The notes under the pieces are model-generated. The model worked only from the letters and a program-made list of their open reading frames with translations. It searched no databases and was not told the DNA's origin. The translations under genes and the position numbers were made by a program. From positions 3,534,001 to 3,598,000 of the forward strand of contig CM121343.1 of NCBI GenBank assembly GCA_051530055.1: DNA of 64,000 nt. The letters are read 5' to 3'. Position 1 is the stretch's first letter; the number at the start of each line of letters is the position of its first letter. The stretch is from Neoechinorhynchus agilis. Taxonomy: Eukaryota > Acanthocephala. Of the stretch, positions 20,151 through 30,952 are shown one piece after another.

Positions 20151-21800
20151 TGCAAAGCTCAGTCATTCTGTACGATGCTTTAGATTCCCATTCATTGCCC
20201 CCATTCTCTATCCTTGTTTTTTCCACAACTATGAAGCGATTGCAAGTGCTGCTCTCGACTCTTTGTGGATATTTGCTAACTTTATTGAAAATCAAATAAA
20301 CCCAAGACAATATTGCAAACTGCTGTCCGCCGCCATGGAATTAGTAATATATCGTTTGTGATGAAAAACATTCTGGTCTTTCAATCGTGAAGCTACTGAA
20401 TACGATTAGATGTTCCGACATCGTGGCGAATCACACATTGAATCCGTGTTATAAATGAAAAACAAATCGCTGATTGTTAAGTTCAAACATTCGCTGAAAT
20501 CAAGGACGATACATTTAATAAACTTGTGGATCGGCGTTCGTTGAACACTCGGCACAATTAGCAATGCTCGAACTAGTCAACGATCGTATAAAGAGATCGA
20601 CAATTGACAGCCTATCGAAATATCAGTATCGGGAAACATTTAAAAAGGCGAGTTTATCAGGCTGGTCTTGATTTTTTGCCAGCAAAACTATTGTAAAAAG
20701 TTCAAGTAATTTTTGTGCTTTTGGATAAATTCACACTGTACTTAGATTAAGTTTAAAGTCAGTCCTATTCCACAGCCTACTGTTTCAACGTAGCGAATGA
20801 ATATGACCTCCATTATGGCGTGCGATGCCATTTGGATTCACTTTGCGATGTGGCCTTGTTGATCAAAGTGGTTGAGTATTGCAGAACTGGTGTCAGTGCC
20901 TCTTCTTCTCAAAGCATATTTTTGCTCTATGGTTCTTTAGGATCTCAATCGATTACTTTAATTCAAGCCTTCTGGATTTCGTTCAATCTCTTAAACTCAA
21001 AGATAAACCTGGTTTCTTCACTAATCCGAACGCATATACGATCCTTGAACAAGATCGAACTTGTTCATCAAAACGCCTAAACTGACAACAATTTCATATC
21101 TGAATTGCCAATCGATCACGATTTGAGGACAACTTTATGAAAATCGAATATTAATGAGTAATAAACCGCATGACAAACATGAGATTTCCGTGATAAATTT
21201 CAAACGAGAAAATACCCGCGTTTTTCTAAATTTTTGGCTCTCTTCGAAACTTACAAATGCGGCTCAAGTTCTCTTAAGTATCTCGATGTTCATTAAAATC
21301 GATCCTGGCGCATTCCAAGATTTATCAAAGCGTCATGCCTTGGATCTCAATCACAATTGACTTTCCGTTATTCCAAGATTTTTGCTACATTTTTCAAATC
21401 CCATTCGCTAACTTGATATTCATATTTTGCTCCAAATCGGGTAACGTGGAAAGGTAACAGCTCCAAACTCCAAATGGGCATTGAATAGACTGAGACTTTA
21501 AAATTGTAAAAGGTTTAAAAAGAAACAGGTCTATTATGAATCCATTCACATCCCGATTCTTCTAATAGCTAGAGTTGCCCAATTGCCGACGTTTCGGAAA
21601 TTTATTCTTTCCATCCTCAATGTAACGTTAACAGTCACACAATTTGTCAAACGCGTACGTAGAACCCAGCGTTAAACTAACGCTGACGTAAGCAATCAAT
21701 TATCACACTAATCGTAGAGTTTGAGAGTATTAAGCCAAACGAAATCGTCCTCGACAAAAAGCTTCCTGCATATTTTAACACGAAAACAAAAATGTACACG
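20151..21800. other. Intergenic, no supported gene
   Basis: Several overlapping ORFs (20820-21085, 21154-21360) lack known motifs and splice context. AT-rich with no clear repeat. Contains the 3' flank of the DENN gene. Confidence 0.4.
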
Positions 21801-23452
21801 TTACGTTTTAATGAATTCTTCGAGTTCATAACATACAGTTTTGAAAAAATCGACAATCTTCTTATCGTTCAGGTTCTCAGCAGTGTATTCCTTAACCCTT
21901 ACCTTAAATTTTTCAAAATAACTCTTCTTGAAATCTTCTTGTTCCAAAAACGAAGTGAAGATCATACTTGAAGTAAACATTTTTATGAATTTGCGCCTTG
22001 AGTGATTAGATTGGCAATTTGTTAGAAGCATATCGCGAATCATTTCCGCGTTATAATCTTTGGATATGACTTCTGGGTTGGATAAGATGCTCACAAGGTC
22101 TTTAAATACTTTGGCGAAAAACAGTAAGAACGCTTCAGCAAAGATGATTGGAATAAGTTTGTCGTCATAGTCAACGAAACGGAATCGCTTAATATGCTTA
22201 AGACAAAACCAGAGGTTTACAAATAAATCAGGCTCAACACGTCCTTCCGTATTATCATAGAGAATCTCGCCTGAGTCAATGTCGATAAGAATGGCTTTAT
22301 GGAGTCAATTCTCATAGTGCCCCGCCGGGGAATCGGCACAGCGTTAGGTAACTGTTCGACGAGTAATTGTTCACGGCTTACAGAAACGCATCCATAAATA
22401 AAAGGCGTTGGCACTTGGCAGCAATCGGAAACCCATTGGGCCGGCAACAAAGTTGCCAGTATAAATGGCCATTTAAAAGGATATAAGAGTTTTGAAAGTC
22501 CACTTGAAAATCTACTCGAGGAACTTAAGCTTTTAGATAAGCAAATTACGCTTTGTGAATATAAGAGAGCGTTGAAAATTCGGAGTATATTGTCGGGCGA
22601 TACATTGCGACAAATCACTTCAAAGTTTGCAAGATAATTATCAGAAGCAGGAGGAACAAAGTACAAAAATTTGTGGTCCATATCGATTTTGAATGTAATC
22701 TGACGATCAGGAATCGGTGATATTTCATGTGACATCAAAGATTGAATTTTGGCAATGGCATCTAATGGATTTTTCCTATAAAGTTTTTGAAATTGCTGTA
22801 GTATGCCATCGTACAAATAATAGTCTAAGAATTTCGAAATTAAGCACAAAACAGTCGTTGGTTTACCTTGGTCTAAAACACGTAAGCAGTATCCATATTC
22901 CATATTGTTACCATGGAACACTTTAGAGAAGACATAAGTCGAGCTTTCATTAAGTTTGACCGAGGTTCCATGCAGCAGTTCAGGAAAACAGAAGTTTACA
23001 TAATCCCTCGATACCTCGTCGTTTTGGTTTAACGGGAAACACCATGTAATTTTCACCAAATGCGGATCATTCGAATCTTGGATACCAATTAAGCAAACTT
23101 CATACAAAGGAATCGTTTGAGCGTCGGAATTTCCAGTATTATTAAAGTCGTTCATAGAAAGTTCTTGTATAGCCATTGATTTTGTCAAATACAAAGGAAA
23201 TCGGAGAATATCGCCTTTAATAAAGACATTCCTTCGTTCGGTTAGCAATATCCAATGATAAGTAAGGCCAGCAATGTTTGCAAAGTTGTTGTGCTGGAAA
23301 ATGTGTAACAACCGTGATCCATGATGAGTACCTGATTCAAGTAAGGAAGGATGCTTAAAATAATAATGCCTACCGAGACCAAAGTTACTGTAATGAGCAT
23401 GAGCTACACTGTACCCTGAATTAATTTTAGGATCGGATTGAGAGTGTTGCAT
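21801..23452 (-). CDS. DENN-domain protein (Rab GEF-like) with one frame break
   Basis: DENN proteins activate Rab GTPases in membrane traffic. From ATG 23452 the upstream DENN part shows YEVCLIGIQDS and ITWCFPLNQND. The core DENN part is unmistakable: NILRIFNALLYSQSVICLSKS, LLYPFKWPFILATLLP, PTPFIYG and VSREQLLVEQLPNAVP. The frame then runs out, but a frame shifted by one base continues from AILIDIDSGEILYDN near 22309, through LFVNLWFCLKHIKRF, to a downstream-DENN-like helix (MIFTSFLEQEDF) and a stop at 21801. I saw no GT-AG intron that would join them, so the break near 22310 is either a one-base sequencing error or a real mutation. Otherwise intronless, about 550 residues. DENN identity is firm; subfamily is not determined. 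Confidence 0.78.
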
Positions 23453-24321
23453 AACAACGCCTACAATATCAAGACAATACTTGTGACTATGTGAGATGAT
23501 TACAGCCTTAGGAATTTAAAAAAAGCGAGAGTTTCTCGTTAGTACACGTGAAGCTTTCTATGAGTGTAACAAATTACTCACACCATTTGACAGACAGAGA
23601 AACGCTTAAAATCTATGAAATGAAGGATTGAACGTTAAGAGAATTTTACGTATTTTTAAACTACAATGCAGGAGCATTCTTTATTTTGGTCACAAACTCG
23701 ATCCAAACAGTTAAATTGACATGAAAATGCATAGATTTCCGGCTCGCGTTCCAAGGGAACAACAATCAGCAAAAAAGGTAAAAAATTGGTTGTTCTAATT
23801 AAATCTTGTTAATTTCAGTAAGATTTTAAGTATCGCTGAACTCTCGCGAAAGAGCAATTGGCTCTATTAATTCCACAAATTAATTTTTTCAAATGGTCCA
23901 TTTGAATTACTATAATCTCAATAATTTTATGACTGTCATTAATAAAGAAGCTTAAGAGCCAATCCACTTATGAAGCAATCAAGTTAGAAAGCAAAACGCT
24001 CAATTAAAACATTCGTTTTGACCGCCAACTCAAAATGAAACTGATTTCTTCCATTGAGATTATTCTCAATTGAACACTACCTTCAAAATTTTTTGTTTAA
24101 TGGGTTATTTGATAAACCTACCATTCGGTCACCAACCAGCGGCAACGAACCTAGAAAATTGAACGAAATTCGTTTGTTAATAGCTACAGCGCAACGTTTA
24201 AAATTAAAGTTTTCAATTTTGATGCCATAAAACCAAAATGAGTGCAAGATAGAATCTGAATTGTGTGTGTTAGTGAAAACCCGAGATACCCAGACAGCAT
24301 TCGATCTTTGTACGGATTCTT
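23453..24321. other. Intergenic between the DENN and Caprin genes
   Basis: Contains the DENN promoter side and the Caprin 3' flank. AT-rich; no motif or foldback recognised. Confidence 0.4.
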
Positions 24322-26074
24322 TTAGTAATGTTGCATTCCGAGCCGATTCTGAACATAATTCTGACCTGGATGTACCTTTCCACAAAATCAATTTTTGTGG
24401 TTCTTAACGGGCCGATTACCTTGTTGCTTGGACTGCATAGATAACGATGAAGATGCAGATGATGGTGCATTATTGGGTGCCATAGATTGATTGCTGGTAT
24501 TCATGGCGTTCCAATCAGGATGATGATATTGTTGGGACACTTGCAGTGAATGTTGATGTTTCATTGCGGCAATGGCTGCAGCTTGAGCTGCGATAGTATA
24601 CACATTTGAACCTGGAGCAGCGCCAGCAGCAGTCACAGAAGTCGGATGCAGTGCTGAATGATGTGAACGATAATGTTGAGCTAGATTGGGGGGAACTCCT
24701 GCTCCAAACTGGAACGGTTGTCCAATACCAGGCGCTTGTCCGGCTGATGCCAGTACGCCAGCAACGGCCGCTGCTGCGACTTGATCAAAGTTAACATCAG
24801 GATTAATATAATGGATCGGAGATGGCATTCCGGTAAGTGTCTCAAATGATGAGAGATAATTCAAAAATGCAGGATTGAAGTGATGATGATGAGAAGGAGG
24901 AGGAATGGCAGGATGTGCGGAATGAGCCTAAATCACAAACGTATTTAAGATTTTCTCAATTTACAAACCACAATATACCAACCAGAGGTTCGTGATGCAG
25001 TTGATTGTACATTTGAGGCTGCGGTGGTTCGTTTTGAGCATGAATGTGACCTGAATTAAAATGTGGAACATTATTTGATTGATGTATAATATGGTCGCCG
25101 CTTGTTGTGACTAAAGCTGAACTACAATCTTTATCTTGATCCAATCCGCCCGGAGAAGTGATGGTGCTTGTGCCAAGACCCGACGACGCCACGTTTGTGT
25201 CGTTCAATCGGTCGCACTCTTCGCTCGCTGCTATGAGCATTGCATTTGAGTTCATAACGACCAATTCTGTCTCGTAGTGTTGATCATCACTTTCTTGCTG
25301 CTCACCATCTTGCTCATAATGATCGTTCAATGGATCTGATTGAGGAAGGCACTGCTCGGAGGAAGGAGCAACAAACGTCGATTTTCCCTCAATACAATCG
25401 AAGTGCGAAGCCGTTCGAACGGGACCTTTATATTGAAGCCAGAAATCGGATCTACTAATGGCACTGAGCGTTTCGCCAATTTTCGCACAACTCAGAGTGC
25501 CACACACTTTTTGACTGTTTTCTTCCACTATCCAAATTAAAGTTTCCTTTAATGCGCGAGTACCGTTCAAGGCCGTCTCTTCGGCTAAATTGGCCAAATT
25601 CTCTAAAAGTTCCTCATCACCACCAAAAGGCTCCAACGTTAAACGTTTGCGGAATTGAACATCAGATTGAATAACCAACAATATATCGATAATTTCAAAC
25701 ATTTTCTTCATCATTTTCCGTCTAAGTCCTACAACGTTACTGTTCTCAATCCTGCTCGCATCCTTCTTAGCTCGCTTTAAGGCCGCGAACTCGGACTCAA
25801 AAGTATCACGGATCGCTTTTGAACTCGACAAAACCGCTTCTAACTCCGAGAGCCTGCTAACGCTTTGTTTTTGTTCACTATTAAGCGATTGACCCTCTTT
25901 GAGACAGGATTGAAGTTTCTTAGCTTTTTGAATCTTCTTTTCCAGATTTCTGACTTTTTTGTCAACAATGAACATGGCATACTGGAGATTATCCCCAGGT
26001 TGAACTTTTTTGCCCTTCTCTCCACTTTCACACAACTGATCGTCATCCTCGGTGATTGAACCATTTTCAACCAT
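24322..26074 (-). CDS. Capr: Caprin (cytoplasmic activation/proliferation-associated RNA-binding protein)
   Basis: RNA-binding regulator of translation, a partner of G3BP and FMRP in granules. Three exons on the minus strand: 26074-24983, 24927-24420 and 24365-24322, in phase, 547 residues. The conserved N-terminal helical domain has LQYAMFIVDKKVRNLEKK, then the coiled coil LNSEQKQSVSRLSELEAVL and FESEFAALKRAKKD. A low-complexity middle follows, with a His-rich stretch and FNPAFLNYLSSFETLTG. The C-terminus is Ala/Gln/Ser-rich, and the last exon adds GQNYVQNRLGMQHY, typical of the RG/QN-rich tail. The donor CAAGGTAATC at 24419 is strong and its 54-nt intron extends the protein past an otherwise earlier stop. 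Domain identity is firm from the N-terminal block. Confidence 0.85.
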
Positions 26075-26266
26075 CTACATACGCGATACAGGAAAATTAT
26101 CTGCGCCACGCCCGATAAACGGCATCGCGCGTGAGCACATAAAACACAAACGTGTGAATCAAATAGGAGGAATGCAACCACCAGTAGGCGGCGTGGAAGG
26201 AAATGAGGACAAATAGACACGGAAGACAACACGCAAACAGGACAAGGGCGAACCAGTGATGACGTA

Positions 26267-26764
26267 TTATGAGTTAAACAAATAGCGTCGCTGCAGTGTC
26301 ATCACTCGCTTTAAAAGACGTCCATCACACAAACCCTTGATTTCACTGAGGGTGTATGCATGTATGACGTCATCGAATCGCGCCTCTATCATCACTGCTT
26401 GACCAAAGTGAAGTCCTGGAGCACTCGCAGACAAGAGGCTGACGTCAATCGGCAGAAAAGAGTCGAGGACGATTTGAGCTTCTTTTGGCTTAATCGCTGA
26501 TATTCTCCCAATTATACGAATCGGATTGTCGGTTTTGACACAGGAAGCAAGGAAATCGGACACTTCTTTAGATTCCAGGAGAACAGCCGGGGCACCGTAG
26601 ACACGGTGATGGTCGTTGCGAAATTTAAATTGATTCTTATCGTCTTTGAACGCCGACATCAAGAAAATATGAAGAGGATAAACTTGCGATAAGTCCGTAG
26701 ATTCAGTTCGAATTTTGATAATGCACTTTGAAACTGTGATGTCACGATATGACGTGGACTTCAT
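26267..26764 (-). CDS. Hypothetical small protein, possibly OB-fold
   Basis: 165 residues from ATG 26764, intronless. Basic N-terminus (MKSTSYRDITVSKCIIKIRT), then alternating beta-like strands IRIIGRISAIKPKEAQIVLD and FGQAVMIEARFDDV, and a basic C-terminus (LLKRVMTLQRRYLFNS). The strand pattern is reminiscent of OB-fold nucleic-acid-binding proteins but no family motif is recognised. It lies about 190 bp upstream of Caprin in the same orientation. Composition is balanced, supporting real coding. Confidence 0.55.
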   Translation of the reverse strand: MKSTSYRDITVSKCIIKIRTESTDLSQVYPLHIFLMSAFKDDKNQFKFRNDHHRVYGAPAVLLESKEVSDFLASCVKTDNPIRIIGRISAIKPKEAQIVLDSFLPIDVSLLSASAPGLHFGQAVMIEARFDDVIHAYTLSEIKGLCDGRLLKRVMTLQRRYLFNS

Positions 26765-26849
26765 TTTCGCCAAAAAAAAGTCATAACGTAAAAATGCGTC
26801 GTGCTTATAAAGCAGTTGAACATTAGAACTGAGTTTTGCACTTAAAATA

Positions 26850-27078
26850 ACTTATTGGTTGTTTTATACGGCGAAAAATAATTGTTTTCGGAGAGGCATA
26901 CAATCTTGTACGCCTTTATCACAAAGTTGTTTGTAGAGGAAAATATGCAAGAAAACTTTGTTTCTCAGCAAATCTTGATAAAAAAACCGTACAAGATTGT
27001 GTGCCTCTCCGAAACCAACCGGCAGTTTAAAACCAAAATCATCATTTAATTTCTCTACGCGCCATATAAAACAACCAC
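26850..27078. mobile_element. Foldback MITE, family A variant
   Basis: Outer ends GGTTGTTTTATACGGCG and CGCCATATAAAACAACC are inverse of each other. Inside, TTTCGGAGAGGCATACAATC and its inverse GATTGTGTGCCTCTCCGAAA form a second nested stem. No coding capacity. Confidence 0.6.
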
Positions 27079-27089
27079 TTAAAATAACG

Positions 27090-27355
27090 CAATCTAATGC
27101 CTGTTCTCGGTGCTTCAAGCTGGAGGTGCAGCGAGCGCTACGGAAGGACGTAAAACGGCGAAATACCTCGATTTAGCCCATGAGTTCGTGCCTTTTGGGG
27201 TTGAGACCTACGGATCTCTTGGTAGCGATGCTCTTCAACTTATGAAGGATCTGAAGCGACGCCTTCAGGTTACAACCGGCGATGTTCAATATATCAGCAT
27301 CGCCGTGTTGAGAGGCAACACTGCAAGCATTCAGGCGACAATTGAGGACATCTAG
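27090..27355 (+). mobile_element. Non-LTR element tail fragment
   Basis: One open frame gives LQAGGAASATEGRKTAKYLD, then HEFVPFGVETYGSLG, LKRRLQVTTGD and ISIAVLRGNTASIQATIED, ending at a stop at 27353. This is the conserved end of the invertebrate RT-element tail (HFVPxAxETLGxxG .. LGxRxxxxTGD .. RxSxAIQRGNA). It is intact over this short length but lacks any catalytic domain. The same tail, with the same ending, is present at 54877 and 57750. Confidence 0.65.
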
Positions 27356-28490
27356 GCAATTTTTGCCGGAGAAAGTTTTCCTCTAAGATTTTGATTCACC
27401 AGTATTTAGGAAAATACTTTAAAAATTGAGAAAATATTTCCATGTAAAGTAAACAAAAAAATTTAACTGGAAAAATGAAGAAATCTACGCCACAAATGAA
27501 CCTAATCAGTCAGAAGCCTTTATCATCCTTCCCATATCCAATCGTGTTCACTCACGGCAGGAAGCATTATTCCTTTCTTCCCGCTTATAAATAAGATGAA
27601 AACATCAATGGAAATGTATTGGAGTTTTCAACGCTATTTACTTGAAGAGTTTGAACTTATTGTAAAGATGTTTGTCATTTGAACTTTTTTGATAGCGAAT
27701 TATCAAATAATTGATTTATTTGGTAATTTTTGGCCTTCGTGTACACATTCTTCAGTTAGTCAAAAATTGATTTATTAACGATATTTGGGTTTTATCGATA
27801 GTTATTTCCCCTTCTTACCATCCATTTTCATAATTGGGACACGGACAAATATTAACCTAAAATTTTCGACATTTTCAAACAATTAATTTCCCTTCACATT
27901 TTTAATTAACTTAAATGATTTCACTTTGTATTTTTTGCTAATCAATCGCTTCTGTCTTATTTTCCGTGACTTCTAGTACGCTCTCTAATGCTAATAAGCG
28001 AAAATTGAAGCTGATTTCTATTTTGCGATTAATTATCACTGAAGAACTTGAAATATTTGTGGCGTTAGCTAGAAGCCACCGAAATTTCATTAACTCAAAA
28101 TGGAAGGCAAGAACCGTAAACAAACGCTACAAATTAATCGATTACCGAATCAATAACATTAGGAAATTTCATAACTTGGAATAAAGTTTGTAGCGCCGAA
28201 ATGACTAAGATTGTATTTGGTTTCAATTATTGGCAAAACAAGGAATTTGTGGTTTTTAAATGAATCCAAGTTTAATGAATTTAATTTGTTGTTTCGATTA
28301 TACGGTTCATTTTGTCCGTCAAACTTTTCTAGACACTTCGTGGGCGGAAATTAACTTATAATTTATCATGCTCGTTGGATTTAATGCGCTTATATACCTT
28401 TCCAGCTTGTAGTTGATCTCTAAATCCTTATTTTATCGAAGATGCGCTTCTGAGGTGGCGAGGTTCAAGGTATGGAACTACTCGCATTTT
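27356..28490. other. Intergenic, no gene seen
   Basis: AT-rich; the small ORFs near 27950-28180 on both strands have no motif. No clear repeat. Confidence 0.4.
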
Positions 28491-28494
28491 CCTT

Positions 28495-29170
28495 CTTCAA
28501 ATTTTATTTGTTAATGCACAAAGAGAATCCATGTCCCCGTTTGGGTCCTCGTGAAAACACTCGAGTTCTTGTAGGATAAATGAATGTGAGTATTGATTTT
28601 TTTTGCAGTGGATTACGGATTCGGACGGGTTGGAATATCCGCTCAGGGGGATGTCCGTTCTGGTGATGATTGGCGGGTTTTCGTCTGGTTCATTTCGGGT
28701 CATGATATCCGGGAAGATTGGGTAGTATGGCAAAAGGTACAAAGTTGAGGGAGGATGAAATGAATTGGGGTTACGAGTGTTGTGCTAGTGAGAAAAGGGG
28801 AATAAAATGTGGTGGAAGGATGCGGGGGAGGAAACCAACTGTGCAAATTTTAGAGGCTCTTCAATGAAACATTTCAATACGACGGATTTGAGATTTGGAT
28901 GGGTTGCAGAAGACGGGAAAAATTTGTAGAGATCGGTGGAGGGACTCTTTAATCTTGCAGGCGTTCGAGGAGATAAATTTTAAGGATATTGCGCTTGAGG
29001 GAGAGTGTGAAATTAGAGAATCTTTTCGAAGCATTTAGAGAAATTCAAATAGATTTTGTGATTGGTGGAGAAATCTTGAGGAGAGGTGGGGTTGTGATTG
29101 AGTGATGAGGGTGAGATCGTCGGCATGAAAGAAAAGTTTATAGTGAGATGAAAGAGGCTTAATCGAAGCT
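28495..29170 (-). mobile_element. Jockey-like LINE reverse-transcriptase fragment
   Basis: Read on the minus strand, FFHADDLTLI near 29130 is the RT catalytic YxDD box, followed by a Ser/Phe/Leu-rich region disrupted by stops. GC content is higher than the flank. Part of 28610-28740 is shared with 13120-13300, and a short part with 30640-30690 in inverse orientation. An old, 5'-truncated copy. Confidence 0.5.
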
Positions 29171-29389
29171 AGCCAACAATAGAAGATGGCTAATAGATTC
29201 CGCTACAATATTCCCGATTGAAAAAAAGAGATAATCAGTTGGTATGGTTCGAAAGTCTACAGTTACAAGTAACAATTATATTTTGATTCCATGTTCGAAA
29301 CATAAATCATAATTAAATCATCAAACGACTTTAGGATACATCTTAAGTGATCAGAAATTCGAATACTTTTCCCTTCTGCTCAAAAGGCC

Positions 29390-30226
29390 TTAAGATTTTA
29401 TTTGCTTATCAGCTTTCCCATTCATAATTCGCTTACAAAAATCAACATTTAAAATTTTCCTGTGGCTCTTTTGTGCCATTCTGCGCGATTTCATATCCAA
29501 AATAATTTTTTTCAGGTGAGTTTCTTTGAACCGTTTAAGTAATAGCAATTGTTCCGTTCTTTGCTTAAGACATTCGCGACACGTCTGATTGGTAAGCGGA
29601 AATTCGCAAGAATAATTTCCTTTTATTTTATTATATTCATCTATGAAATCACTATATGGAAAGGAGTCGTCGACAAATCTATAGATTTCATGGTCGAAAG
29701 CTAACAACATCCAATCTTTTTCTTCACGCGACGTAATATTGTTGCTATATTTATCGATTCGTTCTCGGATACTAACCAATTTCAACTTTGTATTAAAATC
29801 CACCGAATCTTCAGCTTCCAAATGATCATATCGCTGCTTGTTGCTTGATTTGAGTTTTTCAGAAAGCTCATTAATTTCAGCACTGGGTGTCTTGCCAAGC
29901 AATCCGCGCTCAATCGCTTTTCGACACCTTTGAGCATTATTCTTTCTAGATTTTTTTACAAAGTTTTGCAACTCAGCTACTTTTTCATTCCGATAGATCT
30001 TCTTTATAGTCGAATATTGATTGGCATCGAATAAATTGATTTGCTTTATATTAGCAATACTCATCCATCTCTTCAAAGAATCACCGCTCTTTAATATTTG
30101 GCTGGGAGCAAAGAACGGCAAAGATTCGGGAATTCTAGCATTTTGGTCTCTATAATAAATATGTTTTTTCCTAGCCAAAGCCAGTTTGTGACTGTCATCG
30201 ATCAATTTTTCATATTGGGCTTCCAT
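29390..30226 (-). CDS. Hypothetical charged, helical protein (278 aa)
   Basis: From ATG 30226 (MEAQYEKLIDDSHKLALAR) to a stop at 29390, intronless. Lys/Glu/Arg-rich with long predicted helices, for example IKKIYRNEKVAELQNFVKKS and INELSEKLKSSNKQRYDHLE, and a CxxC-like pair in NQTCRECLKQRTEQ. No signal peptide or membrane segment. I do not recognise a family. The long open frame with even codon use in an AT-rich region supports a real gene. Confidence 0.6.
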   Translation of the reverse strand: MEAQYEKLIDDSHKLALARKKHIYYRDQNARIPESLPFFAPSQILKSGDSLKRWMSIANIKQINLFDANQYSTIKKIYRNEKVAELQNFVKKSRKNNAQRCRKAIERGLLGKTPSAEINELSEKLKSSNKQRYDHLEAEDSVDFNTKLKLVSIRERIDKYSNNITSREEKDWMLLAFDHEIYRFVDDSFPYSDFIDEYNKIKGNYSCEFPLTNQTCRECLKQRTEQLLLLKRFKETHLKKIILDMKSRRMAQKSHRKILNVDFCKRIMNGKADKQIKS

Positions 30227-30952
30227 ATGATTAACCTAGCCTCGGATATTCTAGAAGTCGTTTCAATTAACGATCGTTGGTTACCTAGCAACTAGCGAAT
30301 TACAAATCGAGCGCTCTAATTTTGGAGCACCTAAATAAACGCAAGAAATTTTTGAAATATGTGCAAATCAGCGTTCGTAACATTTCAAAAAAAATCCAAT
30401 TAAGTATATCTGATTGCAATTGTCGAAAAGACTGAAGAGAATCATTGACGATCCGAGGTTTCGGCTATGTCTCAATTCTCATAAGATGTTAATTCAATGT
30501 AGAAAGCAGAACTTGTCCGTTTGTGTTTATTTGCGCAAAACTCAACAATTAAGACGAATAATTCTCTACTTTTCATGGGGCCTTTAAAAACAATACCTCT
30601 AAAGTCGTTTCCTTTTCACATGAGCAAAACAATCCCAATTCATTTCATCCTCCCTTCATTTTTCCATACCGTCAACCGAAATGAAAAGGAGGAAAGTCCC
30701 AACTTCACAAGAATAACCACCGACTTTCGAACCCGTGATCCAGTCCATAATCAACATTCATTTGGCCTATCAGAAATCGAGTGTTTTTGTGAAAACGTGT
30801 TATTATTAGACGAGGACAATGGCTGAAAAGTGATCCAGAGCGGGTTTCGTGGATGTTTTTCGAACTCTGTCGTTTAAATCGTAGATTTTCCACTTGCTCT
30901 TTCCTCCGAAAAGGCAAATTCGCGTACACCCATTTAAACTCTCAAATAATGC
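30227..30952. other. Intergenic; 3' flank of ClpX
   Basis: Includes a short stretch (TTCATCCTCCCTTCATT near 30650) related to the repeat at 28700. No supported gene. Confidence 0.4.

Noticed and set aside
20820-21085. CQCL..KHIFAL resembling a SWIM zinc finger of MULE transposases
   Set aside because: Only two of four zinc ligands in a short frame with stops nearby and no transposase domain.
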